From contig OY757011.1 of assembly GCA_963580285.1 (NCBI GenBank), positions 155,547,245 to 155,611,244 of the forward strand: DNA of 64,000 nt. Reading direction: 5' to 3'. The position numbers and the translations under genes were made by a program. The notes below the pieces were generated by a model. The model made no database searches. It saw nothing but the letters and a program-made list of their open reading frames with translations, and was not told where the DNA came from. Position 1 is the first letter of the stretch; each line of letters begins with the position of its first letter. This DNA is from Lucinisca nassula (Eukaryota > Mollusca > Bivalvia > Lucinida > Lucinidae). Below, piece by piece: positions 1 through 13,500 of this stretch.

Positions 1-3000
1 GAGATATGCTTCATTGAAAGTGTGGACGACGGATGGACGGACGAGAGACGACGGACTCCGGAGCCTTGGTATACTATCAGCTCACTGGAGCCTTTGGCTC
101 AGGTGAGCTAAAAATTCAAGTCGCTATTTCTGTCACAACCTTTTCCCTACGTTAAGTCTATGGGCAAATTTTTTTGTCTCTCAAGGTCACGTAACTCCGA
201 GGTCAATATTCCGATTCGGCCCAAAATCGAACTTAACCGAGATTTTATGCCTGTCCTCGTTACCTGCAAGTTTGAAGCTGATATGAATAAAAATAAAGTC
301 GCTATCGTGGTCACAACGTATTTTTTTATGCTCAAGGGCAGGTAACTCCAAGGCAAATAATCCGATTCGGCCCAAAATCGAACTTAACCGAGATTTTATG
401 TCTGTCCTCTTACCTGCAAGTTTGAAGCTGACCTGAAAAAAATTCAAGTCGCTATCGTAGTCACAACATTTTCCCTATGTAAAGTCTATGGGCAAATTTT
501 TTGTTGCTCAAGGTCATGTAACTCCGAGGTCAATATTCCGATTCGAACTTAACTGAGATTTTATGCCTGTCCACGTTACCTGCAAGTTTGAAGCTGATCT
601 GAATAAAAATAAAGTTGCTATCGTGGTCACAACGTATTTTTTTATGCTCAAGGGCAGGTAACTCCAAGGCAAATAATCTGATTCGGCCCAAAATCTAACT
701 TAACCGAGATTTTATGTCTGTCCTCGTTACCTGCAAGTTTGAAGCTGATCTGAAAAAAATTCAAGTCGCTATCGTAGTCACAACATTTTCCCTATGTTAA
801 GTCTATGGGCAAATTTTTTGTCGCTCAAGGTCACGTAACTCCGAGGTCAATATTCCGATTCGGCCCAAAATCGAACTTAACTAGATTTTATGCCTGTCCT
901 CGTTACCTGCAAGTTTGAAGCTGATCTGAATAAAAATAAAGTTGCTATCGTGGTCACAACGTATTTTTTCATGCTCAAGGGCAGGTAACTCCAAGGCAAA
1001 TAATCCGATTCGGCCCAAAATTGAACTTAACCGTGATTTTATGTCTGTCCTCGTTACCTGCAAGTTTGAAGCTGATCTGAAAAAAATTCAAGTCGCTACT
1101 GTAGTCACAACAGTTTCCCTATGTTAAGTCTATGGGCAAATTTTTTGTCGCTCAAGGTCACGTAACTCCGAGGTCAATATTCCGATTCTGCCCAAAATCA
1201 AACTTAACCGAGATTTTATGCCTGTCCTTATTATCTGCAAGAATGAAGTCGATCAGAAAAAAATTGACGGAGCTAGAGTGATGACAAGCTTTTTCCTATG
1301 TTAAGTCTATGGGAGCTATATGTTGCCATGGTAACCAGAGTTCCACTCAGATCTGCATGAAAACCTTATGCAGTCTTTCCACTTGCCCAATAATGTTACA
1401 CATGAAATTTGATCAAAGTCGGCCAAGTAGTCTTCAAGATATACATTTTTGAAATTCACATTAACCCTTATGCAAAAATGCACAAGGGCAGGTAACTCCT
1501 AAGTGTATGATCCGATTCTGCCAATTATCGAACTTGACCGAGATTTCATGGCTGTGCTGGTTATCTGTAAGAATGAAGCCAATCCGAACAAAATGGAAGC
1601 AGCTACAGTGATGACAACATTTTCCCCATGTTAAGTCGATAGGCAATTTTTCGGGCGCTCAAGGGGACGTAACTCTTGAGTGAATTATCTGATTCGGCCC
1701 AAAATCGAACTTGACCGAGATTTTATGCCTGGACTGGTTATCTGCAAGAATGAAGTCGATCAGAAAAAAATTGACGGAGCTAGAGTGATGACAAGCTTTT
1801 TCCTATGTGAAGTCTATGGGAGCTAGATGTTGCCATGGCAACCAGAGTTCCACTCAGATCTCCCTGAAAACCTAATGAAGCCTTTCCACTTGCCCAATAA
1901 TGTTACACATGAAATTTGATCAAAGTTGGCCAAGTAGTCTTTAAGATATACATTTTTGAAATTCCCATTAACCCTAATGCAAAAACACACAAGGGCAGGT
2001 AACTCCTAAGTGAATGATCCGATTCTGCCAGTTATCGAACTTGACCGAGATTTCATGGCTGTGCTGGTTATCTGCAAGAATAAAGCCAATCTGAAAATAA
2101 TTGAAGCAGCTACGGTGATGACAACCTTCTCCCCATGCTAAGTCAATAGGCAATTTTTTCAACGCTCAAGGGCACGTAACTCCTGAGTGAATTATCCGAT
2201 TCAGCCCAAAATCGAACTTGATCGAGATTTCATGCCTGTCCTCGTTATCTGCAAGAATAAAGTCGATCAGAAAAAAATTGACGGAGCTAGAGTGATGACA
2301 AGCTTTTTCCTATGTTTTTTCAACGCTCAAGGGCACATAACTCCTGAGTGAATAATCCGATTCAGCCCAAAATCGAACTTGATCGAGATTTCATGCCTGT
2401 CCTCGTTATCTGCAAGAATGAAGTCGATCAGAAAAAAATTGACGGAGCTAGAGTGATGACAAGCTTTTTCCTATGTTAAGCCTATGGGAACTCTTTGTTG
2501 CTGTGGCAACCAGAGTTCTCATCCGATCTGCACGAAAACCTAATACAGCCTTTCCCCCTACCTGATGATGGTTCATAAGAAATTTGATCAAGGCCGGCCC
2601 ACTGGTTCCAGAGATATACTTCGTTGAAAGTGTGGACGACCGACGACAGACGACGGACGCCGGCTCGTGGTATACTAATACCTCACATGAGCCTTCGGCT
2701 CAGGTGAGATAATAAAGCCAATCTGAAAATAATTGAAGCAGCTACTGTGATGACAACATTCTCCCCATGTTAAGTCAATAGGCAATTTTTTCAACGCTCA
2801 AGGGCATGTAACTCCTGAGTGAATAATCCGATTCAGCCCAAAATCGAACTTGATCGAGATTTCATGCCTGTCCTCGTTATCTGCAAGAATGAAGTCGATC
2901 AGAAAAAAATTGACGGAGCTAGAGTGATGACAAGCTTTTTCCTAATTCCCATTAACCCTAATGCAAAAACACACAAGGGCAGGTAACTCCTAAGTGAATG

Positions 3001-3549
3001 ATCCGATTCTGCCAGTCATCGAACTTGACCGAGATTTCATGGCTGTGCTGGTTATCTGCAAGAATAAAGCCAATCTGAAAATAATTGAAGCAGCTACGGT
3101 GATGACAACATTCTCCCCATGTTAAGTCAATAGGCAATTTTTTCAACGCTCAAGGGCACGTAACTCCTGAGTGAATAATCCGATTCAGCCCAAAATCGAA
3201 CTCGATCGAGATTTCATGCCTGTCCTCGTTATCTGCAAGAATGAAGACAATCAGAAAAAAAATTGACGGAGCTAGAGTGATGACAAACTTTTTCCTATGT
3301 TAAGTCTATGGGAGCTATTTGTTGCCATGGCAGCCAGAGTTCCAATCCGATCTGCCCGAAAACAGTATGCAGCCTTTCCCCCTACCTGATAATTCTTCAC
3401 ATGAAATTTGATCAAGATTGGCCCACTGGTTCCGGAGATATACTTCTTTGAAAGTGTGGACGACGGATGACGACGACAGACGACGGACGACGGATGCCGG
3501 CTCGTGGTATACTAATACCTCACATGAGCCTTCGGCTCAGGTGAGCTAA
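1..3549. repeat. Tandem array of ~165-bp half-units (~325-bp period), non-autonomous mobile element cores
   Basis: Motifs such as CCGATTCGGCCCAAAATCG and the TTATCTGCAAG/TTACCTGCAAG block recur throughout. In 1-1320 two alternating half-units give a period near 325 bp; in 1320-3500 units are more mixed and partly deleted. Copies of a terminal block (CGACGGACG runs followed by a palindrome) occur at 1-116, 2620-2708 and 3440-3549, so this is several elements rather than one satellite. All short open frames here are by-products. Confidence 0.8.
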
Positions 3550-3550
3550 A
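3508..3550 (+). repeat. Terminal palindrome followed by CTAA (Helitron-like 3' end)
   Basis: CTCACATGAGCC-TTC-GGCTCAGGTGAG followed by CTAA. The same structure ends copies near 82-116 and 2669-2708, and a shorter form is at 23130-23163. A hairpin followed by CTRR is the classical Helitron 3' end; the assignment is inference. Confidence 0.5.
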
Positions 3551-4030
3551 AACTGAGTTTTTATTAGGACCTGTGTCTTTGGAAAATAAAGCCAATGTCA
3601 CCAAAATTTAATCAGAAATCTTTAGTAGGTTGCAATGATATATGGAACCAAGTTTTGACTTTTCATTGATTCATTCATGAGATAGGGTGCAGACAAGCTA
3701 TTTTGGGACCAAAAATCATTGTTTTGGGAGGCATGTGACCTTGAAAATAAGGTCAAAGCCATCAAAACCTAATAGCTGTTTTTTCCAATCCTAGTGATGC
3801 AAGTTTGGTAAGAATCAGGAGATATAGTGCTTCAAACAGGCTACGCCAAAGCCGCCGGGACCCACAATTTTGGAGCAGGAACAGAAATATTTTTGTATAT
3901 AGGTTAATGGTGTGGACCCTGATCAGACTGCTTCTAGAGAAGAAGTCTGAACTGGGTCCACACTGTTTGAAAAAATGACTGAAAGTATCCTGCAAAAGCA
4001 GCCAACAATTGTTGTGATTGTCATCTTAAG
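3551..4030. repeat. Decayed AAGGTCAAAG-type repeat, otherwise unassigned
   Basis: Phrases such as 'ccttgaaaataaggtcaaagcc' variants and 'aagaatcaggagatatag' resemble the tandem cores elsewhere in the window, with too much divergence to delimit units. A short inverted AGTGTGGAC/CAGTCTGAC-like stretch lies at 3905-3965. No gene is seen; this is downstream of the Canopy stop. Confidence 0.35.
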
Positions 4031-4031
4031 G

Positions 4032-4245
4032 GTTAACCCATTTTGTACTGAACAGAATCTTTTGCCTTATATGCCTTAGAAATTTAGGGGTCACAGGAAA
4101 AGTTATTTTCAGAAATTTATTTAGAAAATGGCTGAAGTTTTTACAAACATGAAGGCTCTGATAGGTTGCTGAATTCTGTAGCATTTGATCCGGGCCTGCT
4201 CTGTTAGCCAGTGTACTGTTTTGGGGTTTCCCATATAAAAAGGAT
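4032..4245 (-). repeat. Decayed TTAA MITE, family B
   Basis: Starts TTAACCCATTTTGTACTG and ends near a GGGGTTTCCCATAT block, the family-B ends seen intact at 50496-50725; the interior is scrambled. Confidence 0.45.
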
Positions 4246-4448
4246 TACCTAAACTTAGCTTTCATCCACATGCACATAAATGGGAGGTCCTGCCCCTTGC
4301 AAAATACAATTTGGCCTTGTAATGTTAAAAACAAACATTTGCAAAAAAGAATTTCCAATACCTAGGGAAAATACATTGTAAGTACACAAAATGATAAGGT
4401 GGAATTCCAAGAATTTGATTATAATAGAGACTCTTGTCCAGCTTCCTG

Positions 4449-4510
4449 TCACAACTCTTCTTTCTTCTTCTTTGGTTTATCTTTCTCACCCACATCACCT
4501 TTTATTTTTC
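4449..4510 (-). CDS. CNPY4: Canopy exon 7 (lysine-rich tail, KEEL stop)
   Basis: 2 + 60 nt after ctgcag, ending TTG TGA. It encodes residues 230-248, mostly Lys/Glu/Asp, with KEEL at the C-terminus, a variant of the KDEL retrieval signal (vertebrate paralogues end PDEL and REDL). A reverse-strand AATAAA at 4116-4121 is a possible poly(A) signal but lies in a decayed MITE, so the 3' end is unknown. Confidence 0.88.
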
Positions 4511-7500
4511 CTGCAGTTAAAAATACAAGTTTGCACAAAAATCAGCACTGTATTAATCCATATATGACAATGGACTTTTTCATCTTTTAACTCTTATCTT
4601 GCTGTTCACGACAACCCTTTTTCTTTCCAAACAGTGTAGATCCAGATGAGCCATCTGATCAGGATCTATACTGTTTGACATTCGATTTATTAATTTGTAG
4701 GAATAAATTAAATCAAGTAATCTGATTGGTTCAAAGTCAGAAATGGGTGTGGCTAAACTGAATATTCAGCAAGAGAAGGGTTAAGTTTGAAGTGGTCCAT
4801 TTCAAATTATAGGGGTGTCAGGTTTGTTATGTTTCTGGTAAGTTTACAAAAATGTATGTAATTTAAGCAAACAGTGTAGGACCAGGTCAGGCACTGCATT
4901 TTCTGGCATCAGACCTGGGTCCACACTGTATGCCAATGTTATAAAAATATGCAACTGTTTTAACCGTTTCCACCAGATACATATGCAAATATTGTAGATC
5001 CAGACGAGAACCATCTCATCAGAATCTACATTGTTTAGCATTCTGTTTACGTATTTTTTTTACTAAAACCCATAGGCTCCTGCCCATCAGGGAGTGGAGA
5101 AATAGATTGGGCTGCATGGTGCTTCCACGCAACGTTGAAACTGACTGCACATGAGTACTGGTCAAAGCCCAAACAGGCAAGGTGGTGTGCATCAAACTGT
5201 CCATGCATATAAACCCTTTCTGTTTCATTGGGGGGCAGGGTCTGAGATGTCATTTCATCTCAATGGTCGGTAGGAGTCCCACAGAATTGGAAGCAGTGTC
5301 TCCAGTGTTTGAGGGGGACATTAAACCTCAAACCAAACAAATAAACAAAACCAAAACCCCTATTTCCAAGAATGGAAATGTCAAAATTCAAAGAAGGAAG
5401 GGTTCACTTTAGACACTGTAGAGAGAGTATCCAAACCAACAAGTCTGAACAATGGATGCCCTTTCCATCCAGTCATTCTGAAGTAACCATCTGTTGGACA
5501 TGAAAAAGTTCATTCCTTATTACCTATATATTTTGAATACTAGCATCATATATGGCAAATTTGCCAAGGATGATATTGCCTTACATTACGAAAACACGCC
5601 TTTACAAATACATTGTAAATTTTAGCCCTGAAAAAATGAACAGTTTAAGTTGAAAAATTGTGATATTTTTCTTTTTTCTGCTCAAAATACAGATTGTGGG
5701 TACATGTTAGAACCGCCTCATCGAGGCGCTTTTGACGAGTACCCACAATCTATATTTTAGAGCAGAAATAAGAACAAGAATTCCGCCGAAGGCTATGTCG
5801 TGCCTGTGGGGGCGCAAAGTCACCAAACCATGACTTCTAGGCCAAGGTCAAACATAGATGCTTGCATAAAAGTTGCCATTCTTAAATGCAAGCTTGTACT
5901 AAGTATCATTAATTAAGCTGTAATAATTCTTGAAAAATGAACTTAACCATTAGGGTGAACGCTAGGGTGGTTGCAATATTTTACAAAGTCAGTGAACCAT
6001 AAAATGTAGGTCAAGGTCAAATATGGATGCTTGCATTTAAGTTTCCATCTCCAGATACAAGTTTGTACCAAGTATCATTAATGAAGCTCTTATAGTTCTT
6101 GAAAAATTAACTTGACCATTTGGGTGAATGCTAGGGTGGTCCCAATATTTTACAAAGTCAGTGAACCATAAAATGTGGGTCAAGTCAAATATGGATGCTT
6201 GCATTTAACTTGCTATCCCCAGATACAAGTTTTTACCAAGTGTTATTAATGAAGCTCTTATAGTTTTTGAGAAATTAACTTGACCATTTGGGTGAATGCT
6301 AGTGTGGTCGCAATATTTTACAAAGGCAGTGAACCATGAAATGTAGGTCAAGGTCAAATATGTATGCTTGCATTTCAGTTGCCATCCCAAGATACAAGTT
6401 TGTACCAAGTATCATTAATGAAGCTCTTATAGTTCTTGAGAAATAAACTCTGGTCAGGCTCATCGGAGTCTAACTGTTGGTTTTCTTTTGCTCCAGCATT
6501 TCAGTGGTTTCTTGCTGTCGAGTCCTCACCGTTGTCTCACCTCTGTGGTTCTTTGATTTCTGTGTTCACGGGGGTGTTGCACTGATGAGTTAGGAGGCCT
6601 TCATGCGGACTGAACAAATTATTTGTCTAAATCGCGACGGAAGTAAGGGCGAGGATTGTGGCCACGTAAAATCGATTTAAGCCCCCCAGTGGAAATCTTC
6701 CACTGACCGTTCCAAGGCGGCTCTTCTGTGGCGGTTTATTTATGTTGTTGTTTGTTACTTACTGTGTGTATCGCTTGTGTCTTTTGGTTTTGGATGGCCA
6801 TATGGCCATTTTGTGGGAAAGTGACTGTCCATATGGCCTTCCTTTGTTTGGGTTTCCATTATGGTCTGGTCGCTTGGTGTTTGTATTTCTTTCCCTTTGG
6901 TGTCTTTTATGGATGGAGTAAGTTAATTGTATCAATTCCTGATCTTTGTTTTACTTCTACTTTGACCATTAGGTTGAACGCTAGGGTGGTCGCAAATGTT
7001 TACGCCTTGACAAACGAACGGACGAACGAGCGGACTTTCCAACATGTCAGGTTTAAGGGCTATTTCTTTTGTTCTTTTCTTTTGTTTGGTTTAGGGGCTA
7101 ACCTCCTAAACCTTTTATTACGGAATAAATCTATTGTTTACCAATCATTTTCCAATCATTTTCTATTGTTATCAATCTGGACACTAGCCCCTAAACCTGT
7201 TTGCCCGAACTGACGAACGAACGGACGGAAAACCGAACACCTATATTGCGCCATGCTAATAGCAGGCGCGACAAAAATAAGGTTTAGCCCTGTAAACCCA
7301 AGTTTTACTACATAAAAGTGGGGTTCAAGGGGGTCAAAAGTATATAGGCATGTTTGCGTGATGACATAAACACTACCATGCTATATTATCAGTGTGCTGT
7401 GCAGAAATTGGGACAAAAATCATTTAGAATTGCCAACCTTAGCCACATATGTGATCTAATAAATGTTCAGATTAACTTCCAATAATAAGGGAGGCAAATA

Positions 7501-10500
7501 CCGTGTGTCTCCGATACTGAAGAGGCAGAAAATTTTCATGTTTGCTAGACCATGCACCTCACACTTGACAGAACATTCATATGAGTGATTCTGGTGTGAC
7601 CCTCGTCAGGTCACTTAACACCAACATGCCGCAACAGGGCTCACCACTAAGCTTTCTGAATCCAGCATGTGATAAAGTCTGTGAAAAGAAGACCCCCCTA
7701 CACCTCACTTTATACAGAGAAATCTGGGATTTAGCAGGGTATACATTATTTGTCTTATTTCTGCTCCAAGACATAGGTTGTGGGTACTCGGTAGAACGGC
7801 CTCAATAAAAATCTTATAAATATCCGCCTCAGTGAAAATCTTATGAATACTGCAAACATAGGTTGTTGGTGCTCATTAGAACCACCTCATTGAGGCGGTT
7901 CTAATGAGCACCAACAACATATGTTTGCAGTATGAATAAGAAGAACATCACCAATTTTCATAAAAAGTAGCCATTTTGGAGATACGAGTATGTAAAAATG
8001 CACTATGTCGCATGGGTGTGTTATCGTAATGCTGTATGAAGAAACTTTCCGCCAAGGGGCGTCCATATAGTGCACAGCAAAGTCTAAGATCAGACTATGT
8101 GGATGTACAGGCCGATCTGCGTCTCCACTGGGTTCACTTGCTTGAATACTCCTTTTGCTTTCCCAATATAGCCTTGATGTGAAATTAATCATGTAAAAAT
8201 GTCTATGGGATGTGTGCATACTTTCACAATGAAACTTTGTCAATGTGATGCTATTTCTTTCTGTTGAACTTTGTCAATGCAATGCTATTTCTTTTTGTTC
8301 AAGAAGTAGTTGAGAGAACACAAATTTAGAGTTTATTCATTCTCCTCTTTTAAATATGGGATTTATAAACTGAGGGTGGTAAAATGCGATAAAGAAACTA
8401 GTGCAAAGCATGAGTTTATCGGATTTTATGATCTACCGATGAATTAACTGTACATAACATGAAAGTTTGCTGATATCTTCTCAGATGCCATTGAGGTGAT
8501 GCCAAAAAGAATGTCAACAAGCAGTATCTTGTATAAGCAGTTGTTCCAGCTAAAGAGATTTCCATGGCTAAAAGGAAATATTTCCTCTTAGAAAAAGGCA
8601 AATATCAGGTTTATGTCTAGTAGACATCATGAGATTTCTCTGTTATGTAGGTAATATTTGCTTATACAAACCTTTATCTTTCTTTTTCTTTTCTTTCTTT
8701 TTACTGTCTTGGTTTTCAGCTTTCTGATCTTTATTACTTTCATCTTCATCTGCCCCTTTTGGAACAAACACTTCATCTAAACAAGCTAGAAAAACAAGAT
8801 CAGTATAAACAATAATTAGTCGTCACATTGCATTGCAACTGGTCATGGTTAGCATTGTATGCCTGCCCGTATCCCAGTGGTGCGTTACTGTACTTTACTT
8901 GTGCTTTAGTTAATTGTTTAAGGCTAATCAGAATCAAGCTCTAGTTGTTTTACAATATTTGAAGAGTTTAATTTGGAGTTATTGTATCATTATTATTATA
9001 AATTGTGATTAATATGCTTCCACATGATTGGAATTAATTTTTTTTTTCTATTCTGTTCTATATAACAGCAATGTAAAACATAGTATACAACAACCTCTTT
9101 ATAACATTTATGTTTTGATCCAAAGCAAATTTGTTGAACAACCAGGAGAACTTGCTTTAGGTATAATCAAACACAAAATCTGTGCGAGGTTAAATTAAAG
9201 TACATTTATAAATGTAAACCCTACATTACAGTGATGACAAAAATTTTCTTAAAATAGACACAGTGTCAGATCTTGACTTTGAATCCAGGACCTTGAAAGT
9301 CAAACAAGTACCAGATATTGCATCATACCTAATATTTGTGTGAAGTAATATTAAAATCCACTGACGAATGTAGGCACTAGAGCGATGACAATGTTTTTTC
9401 TAAATATAGCTGCAGGGACCTTGACCTTGGGCCAAGAAGTCAAGCTTCCTTATCCAACATTTGTCTGAAGTTATATTAAAATTCACTGATAAATGTAGGC
9501 ACTAGACCGATGACAATGTTTTTCTAAAAATAGCCACAGTGACACTGAAGCCTGCAAATCAAATTTGCTCAAGATATTTTCATACCAAACAACTGCATGA
9601 AGATATGTTTAAATCCATTGATAAATGCAGGGGCTAGAGCAATGACAAACCCTTTTTTTTCTAAAAGCAGCCACAGTGACCTTGACCTTCAGCCCAGGAC
9701 CATGAAAGTCGAACTTGCTCGAGATATTGTCATACCCAACATTTATGTGAAGTACCGGTAATAAAAATATACATTGCGATTAAAAAGTTGTTAAAAAATA
9801 TCCACGACTTTGACCTTGATCCCAGTATTCTGAAAGTCAAGCTTGCTCAATATATAATCATACGGGACATTAGTGTGAACCATCCATAAATGTAGGCACT
9901 AGAACCATAACGAAGGCCTTCTAAAAATAGCCACAGTGACTGTGACCTCGAGGCCAGAACCCTGAGCATTTATCTTGCTCAAGATATCATTCCCAACATT
10001 TTTGTGAAGTTAGATTAAAATCCATTTATAAATGTGGGAAATAGAGCAGCCATGATGAAGTTTTTTTAGAAACAGCCACAGTGACCAAGACCCTGAAAGT
10101 CAAATTTGCTTGAGATATTTTCATACCAACATTTGTTTACAGTTTACTGGTATCTCTCTCAGTTTACAATTATTTGTAAATACATGAGATATACAATAAC
10201 AAGCAATTGAACAATGTTATAGCGGCAACCAAAATCAAAAGAAATAAACAAAGCTATTACAAAAATACAAACAAATAACGACAAATGTGTGAGGGCGACT
10301 CACTGTTATATGGATACTTTTCTCCCCTGGATATTAGTTATGAAATGGATTTTATTTTCTGCCGTTCATGGAAGTAAGAACGCAGTGGGTCGCGTGCAAA
10401 GTGAAGAGGTTCATGTAAACTTTGCTAGCGATCCGCAGTCGCTCTCACCCTCACGAAAAGCAGAAAAATTAAGTTATTTATTTATTTATTTATTATCATT

Positions 10501-13500
10501 ATTATTATTATTATTATTATTTACATTCTTTGTTCCTCGCCACTTTGCGAACAAAATGCTCATAGGACTAACTTTTAAAGTTGAAATCATTTACATGCTG
10601 TTTTTCTAGAAAAGCGGATCAGCGTTGACATCAACAACGTCCGTAGAGAACAGTGGTTTATACTAACGTCACTTGACGTCATTGAAAATCAAGTGGTTCG
10701 ATGCGTTCATGGAAGTATGAACTACATTGTTTTCTATATGTTTACATTAGACATTACATTAGGAATGTACCAGAGGAGAAAAATCCGTGGTTCCAATTAG
10801 TCTATATAAGTAGGATTGTCTCTCTTCATATCAGGTTGGCGACCGGGTCGGCGTAAAGATTCAGTGCAGCAAAAAAAAAAAAAAAAAGAGAAACAACAAA
10901 AAAACGGGTATTGATTTCGTATCCAGTTGTTCAATTTTACTTGTCTGGTGTATGATGTAGACTAGGCTATAGAGGTGTGTAAAACTCGACCCTTCTTTTT
11001 ATGTTAAGTGTACCGACCTCATATGAAGATGGAAACCGCCTTGTTCACTCATCCAATCAACACGCATACTTTTCTCGTGCGGGTATAAAGGCTTCCGTTG
11101 AGAAACTATTTGTGAATGGGAATACTTTTTTTTTTTTTAGTGTCGAGCGGACATACGGCAATCATATTTAATATCAGGATGAACTGAAATCACCATCGCG
11201 TCGTGTCGATGCCGACGCAGCTTATGTAAACCGCATCGGGATCGACACTACGAGATCGTTCTCCGCGTGTCCGCTTGAAAGTTTGTGAGATTCGTCATTC
11301 TTAAAACGGATAAAGCATGTTTATTTCCTGTTTGGATTGGTCTCGTATAATCAGATGAAAGCGGTATTCTATCTCAGTGGTGAGTTTTCCATCATTCAAA
11401 GTAATAAACTTATGCAATGAGTACCCCGGCCAGCCCACATCGTTTTAGTAAAAGGTGGGGCTTTCGGGGGCATTCATCATTTCATCATCACAACCTCAAA
11501 AAGACAGATCGAGGGTACCCGTCCAAACTGCCTCATTGAGGCGGTTCGAACGTGTACCATCAACAGTTGTCCAGAGCAGAAACAAGAAAAACGCCATCCG
11601 AAATCCTCAATTTTCTCCAAAGGAAGAAAATATATATATATACATACACATAAATACACATATATACATATATATATATTGGATAGGCATGTTTTTGCTA
11701 TAATCCTTACATGGTCGTGAAATAATCACCACGAAAACAAGCCCATACATATACATTGTAACCACTATCGCCAAAAAAAAAAAAAAGTGAAAACTTCATC
11801 CCTCCCAACTCCGAGCAAAATGCAGATTGTCGGTACTCGCTAGAATCGCCTAATCGAGGCGGCCCAAACGAGTACCCACAATCCACACGCTAGAGCAGAA
11901 ATAAGAAAAGCAAGGTTTACCCCTGTAAACCCCAGTTTTACTATATAAAAAAGAGGCTCAAGGGGGGGGGGTCAAAATTAAATAGGCGTGTTTTGGTGAT
12001 ACGCAGTTTTATGATTCTACAGGTGAAGTTTGTGTGAAGTTACATTAAAAGCAATCAGGGGATAAAACGACCTTGAGCCTAGAAGTCAAACTTCCTTGAG
12101 AGATTATCAAATCCAACATTTGTGTGAAGTTGTGTAGCCTTCAGCATGTTGTAGGCAACTTAAATCCCCCAAGCGGTGAACCAAATTGAGCAATTTATCA
12201 CGCTCATAAAACAGCAAGAACACTCCATCTGATGAGGTTCTCCAATGCAGGAGGAATGGTTCTTTCTTATAAGGGCACAGGTTTTACTCACATTACCGGC
12301 TATTTGATTTTACACCCGGAAATGACGCTAAAAAACCTATGATTTTTCAAGTACCAGTCTTCAACAGGTCCCACTTACCTGTTTTATCACAATTTTGTAC
12401 ATACTAGAATTCTAATCCCCTGGTGAAGGATTGTCAAAGGACGTGTCACCAGTAAACAATTCTGATTCTGATTCTGATTCCCAATCCATCTAAACAACTA
12501 CTGCTGATAAATATGTAGCCATAATATAGGTGGCTACACAAGCTATCCATTTTATCTTTCAAAGCACACACTGAGCGCTACAGTCTTCTCCAGTCTAACC
12601 TGTCTAGAAAGACCACTCAAGGGAAATAAAAAATATGGTCTTTGTTCACAGGTGGTCTTTATTCAGAGGGTCAGTTTTGCATCAACTGCTCTACCTATTT
12701 AGAAGCAAAGGATTAATTTGCAGCATTTATGCAGATATATGTATTGGATAATCCCAGTTACACCTGAATGATTCACTGATTAAATTCCCTGAAGGTAACA
12801 TTATGTCAGGTTTTAAAAATGAATCACTAAAAAAATTAATTTGGCTCATAAAAGGATTTCCACAAACAATTAATTGCCTAATTAACTTTGGTCAATGCTA
12901 TTCAAAGCACAAAGTGGGTCAATGCTATTCAAAGCACAAAGTGGTCTTTGTTCAGGGTAAAAAATATGCATTTGGGAAGGATTTTAACTGTCCTCTGGTC
13001 CTAGTGCACAGGTGGTCTCTGTTGACAGGTGCATGATATAGTCTAATTTGACGGGAGGAATCGGAAGTGGTCTTTGTTGACAGGTGGTCTTTGTTCACAG
13101 GTGGTCTTTAAGACAGGTTTGACTGTAGTTCTTTTTTTTTAAGTGTCAGATCATGTGACCCCATATTTGGAAGTCACATGTTCCATAATACTTCTGGTTG
13201 AAATGGCTGAAGATGTCCTGCCTACAATGTGTCAAAGTATGAGCAGAGACGGTTCAGGTTTAAGGAAATTATGGCTGCCAAAATAAGGGTACCCCCTCTA
13301 AAGGGCGAGTACTGAATAGTGCTCAGCATGCTGAAGGTTAAAATCCATTGATAATTGTAGGCAAAATTAATCCAAAAATAGCAACAGTGACCTTGACCTT
13401 AAGCCCAGGACCCCTAATGTAAAACTTTCTTGAGATACTATCACAACCAACATTTGTGTGAAGTTACATTAAAATCCATCAATAAATGTAGGCGCTAGAG

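Noticed and set aside
6570..6620. CTGATGAG in the 506-bp element as another hammerhead
   Set aside because: After CUGAUGAG there is no closing stem II followed by GAAA (the sequence reads ...GGACTGAAC), and no GUC in position. It fails the core requirements met at 39117 and 41775.
6728..7213. 161-codon open frame as a membrane protein gene
   Set aside because: It runs from inside the 506-bp element through its end into a different repeat, so it is not one coding unit; the hydrophobicity comes from T-rich sequence.
12222..12260. CTGATGAGGTTCTCC as a hammerhead core
   Set aside because: No complementary stem II and no GAAA follows.
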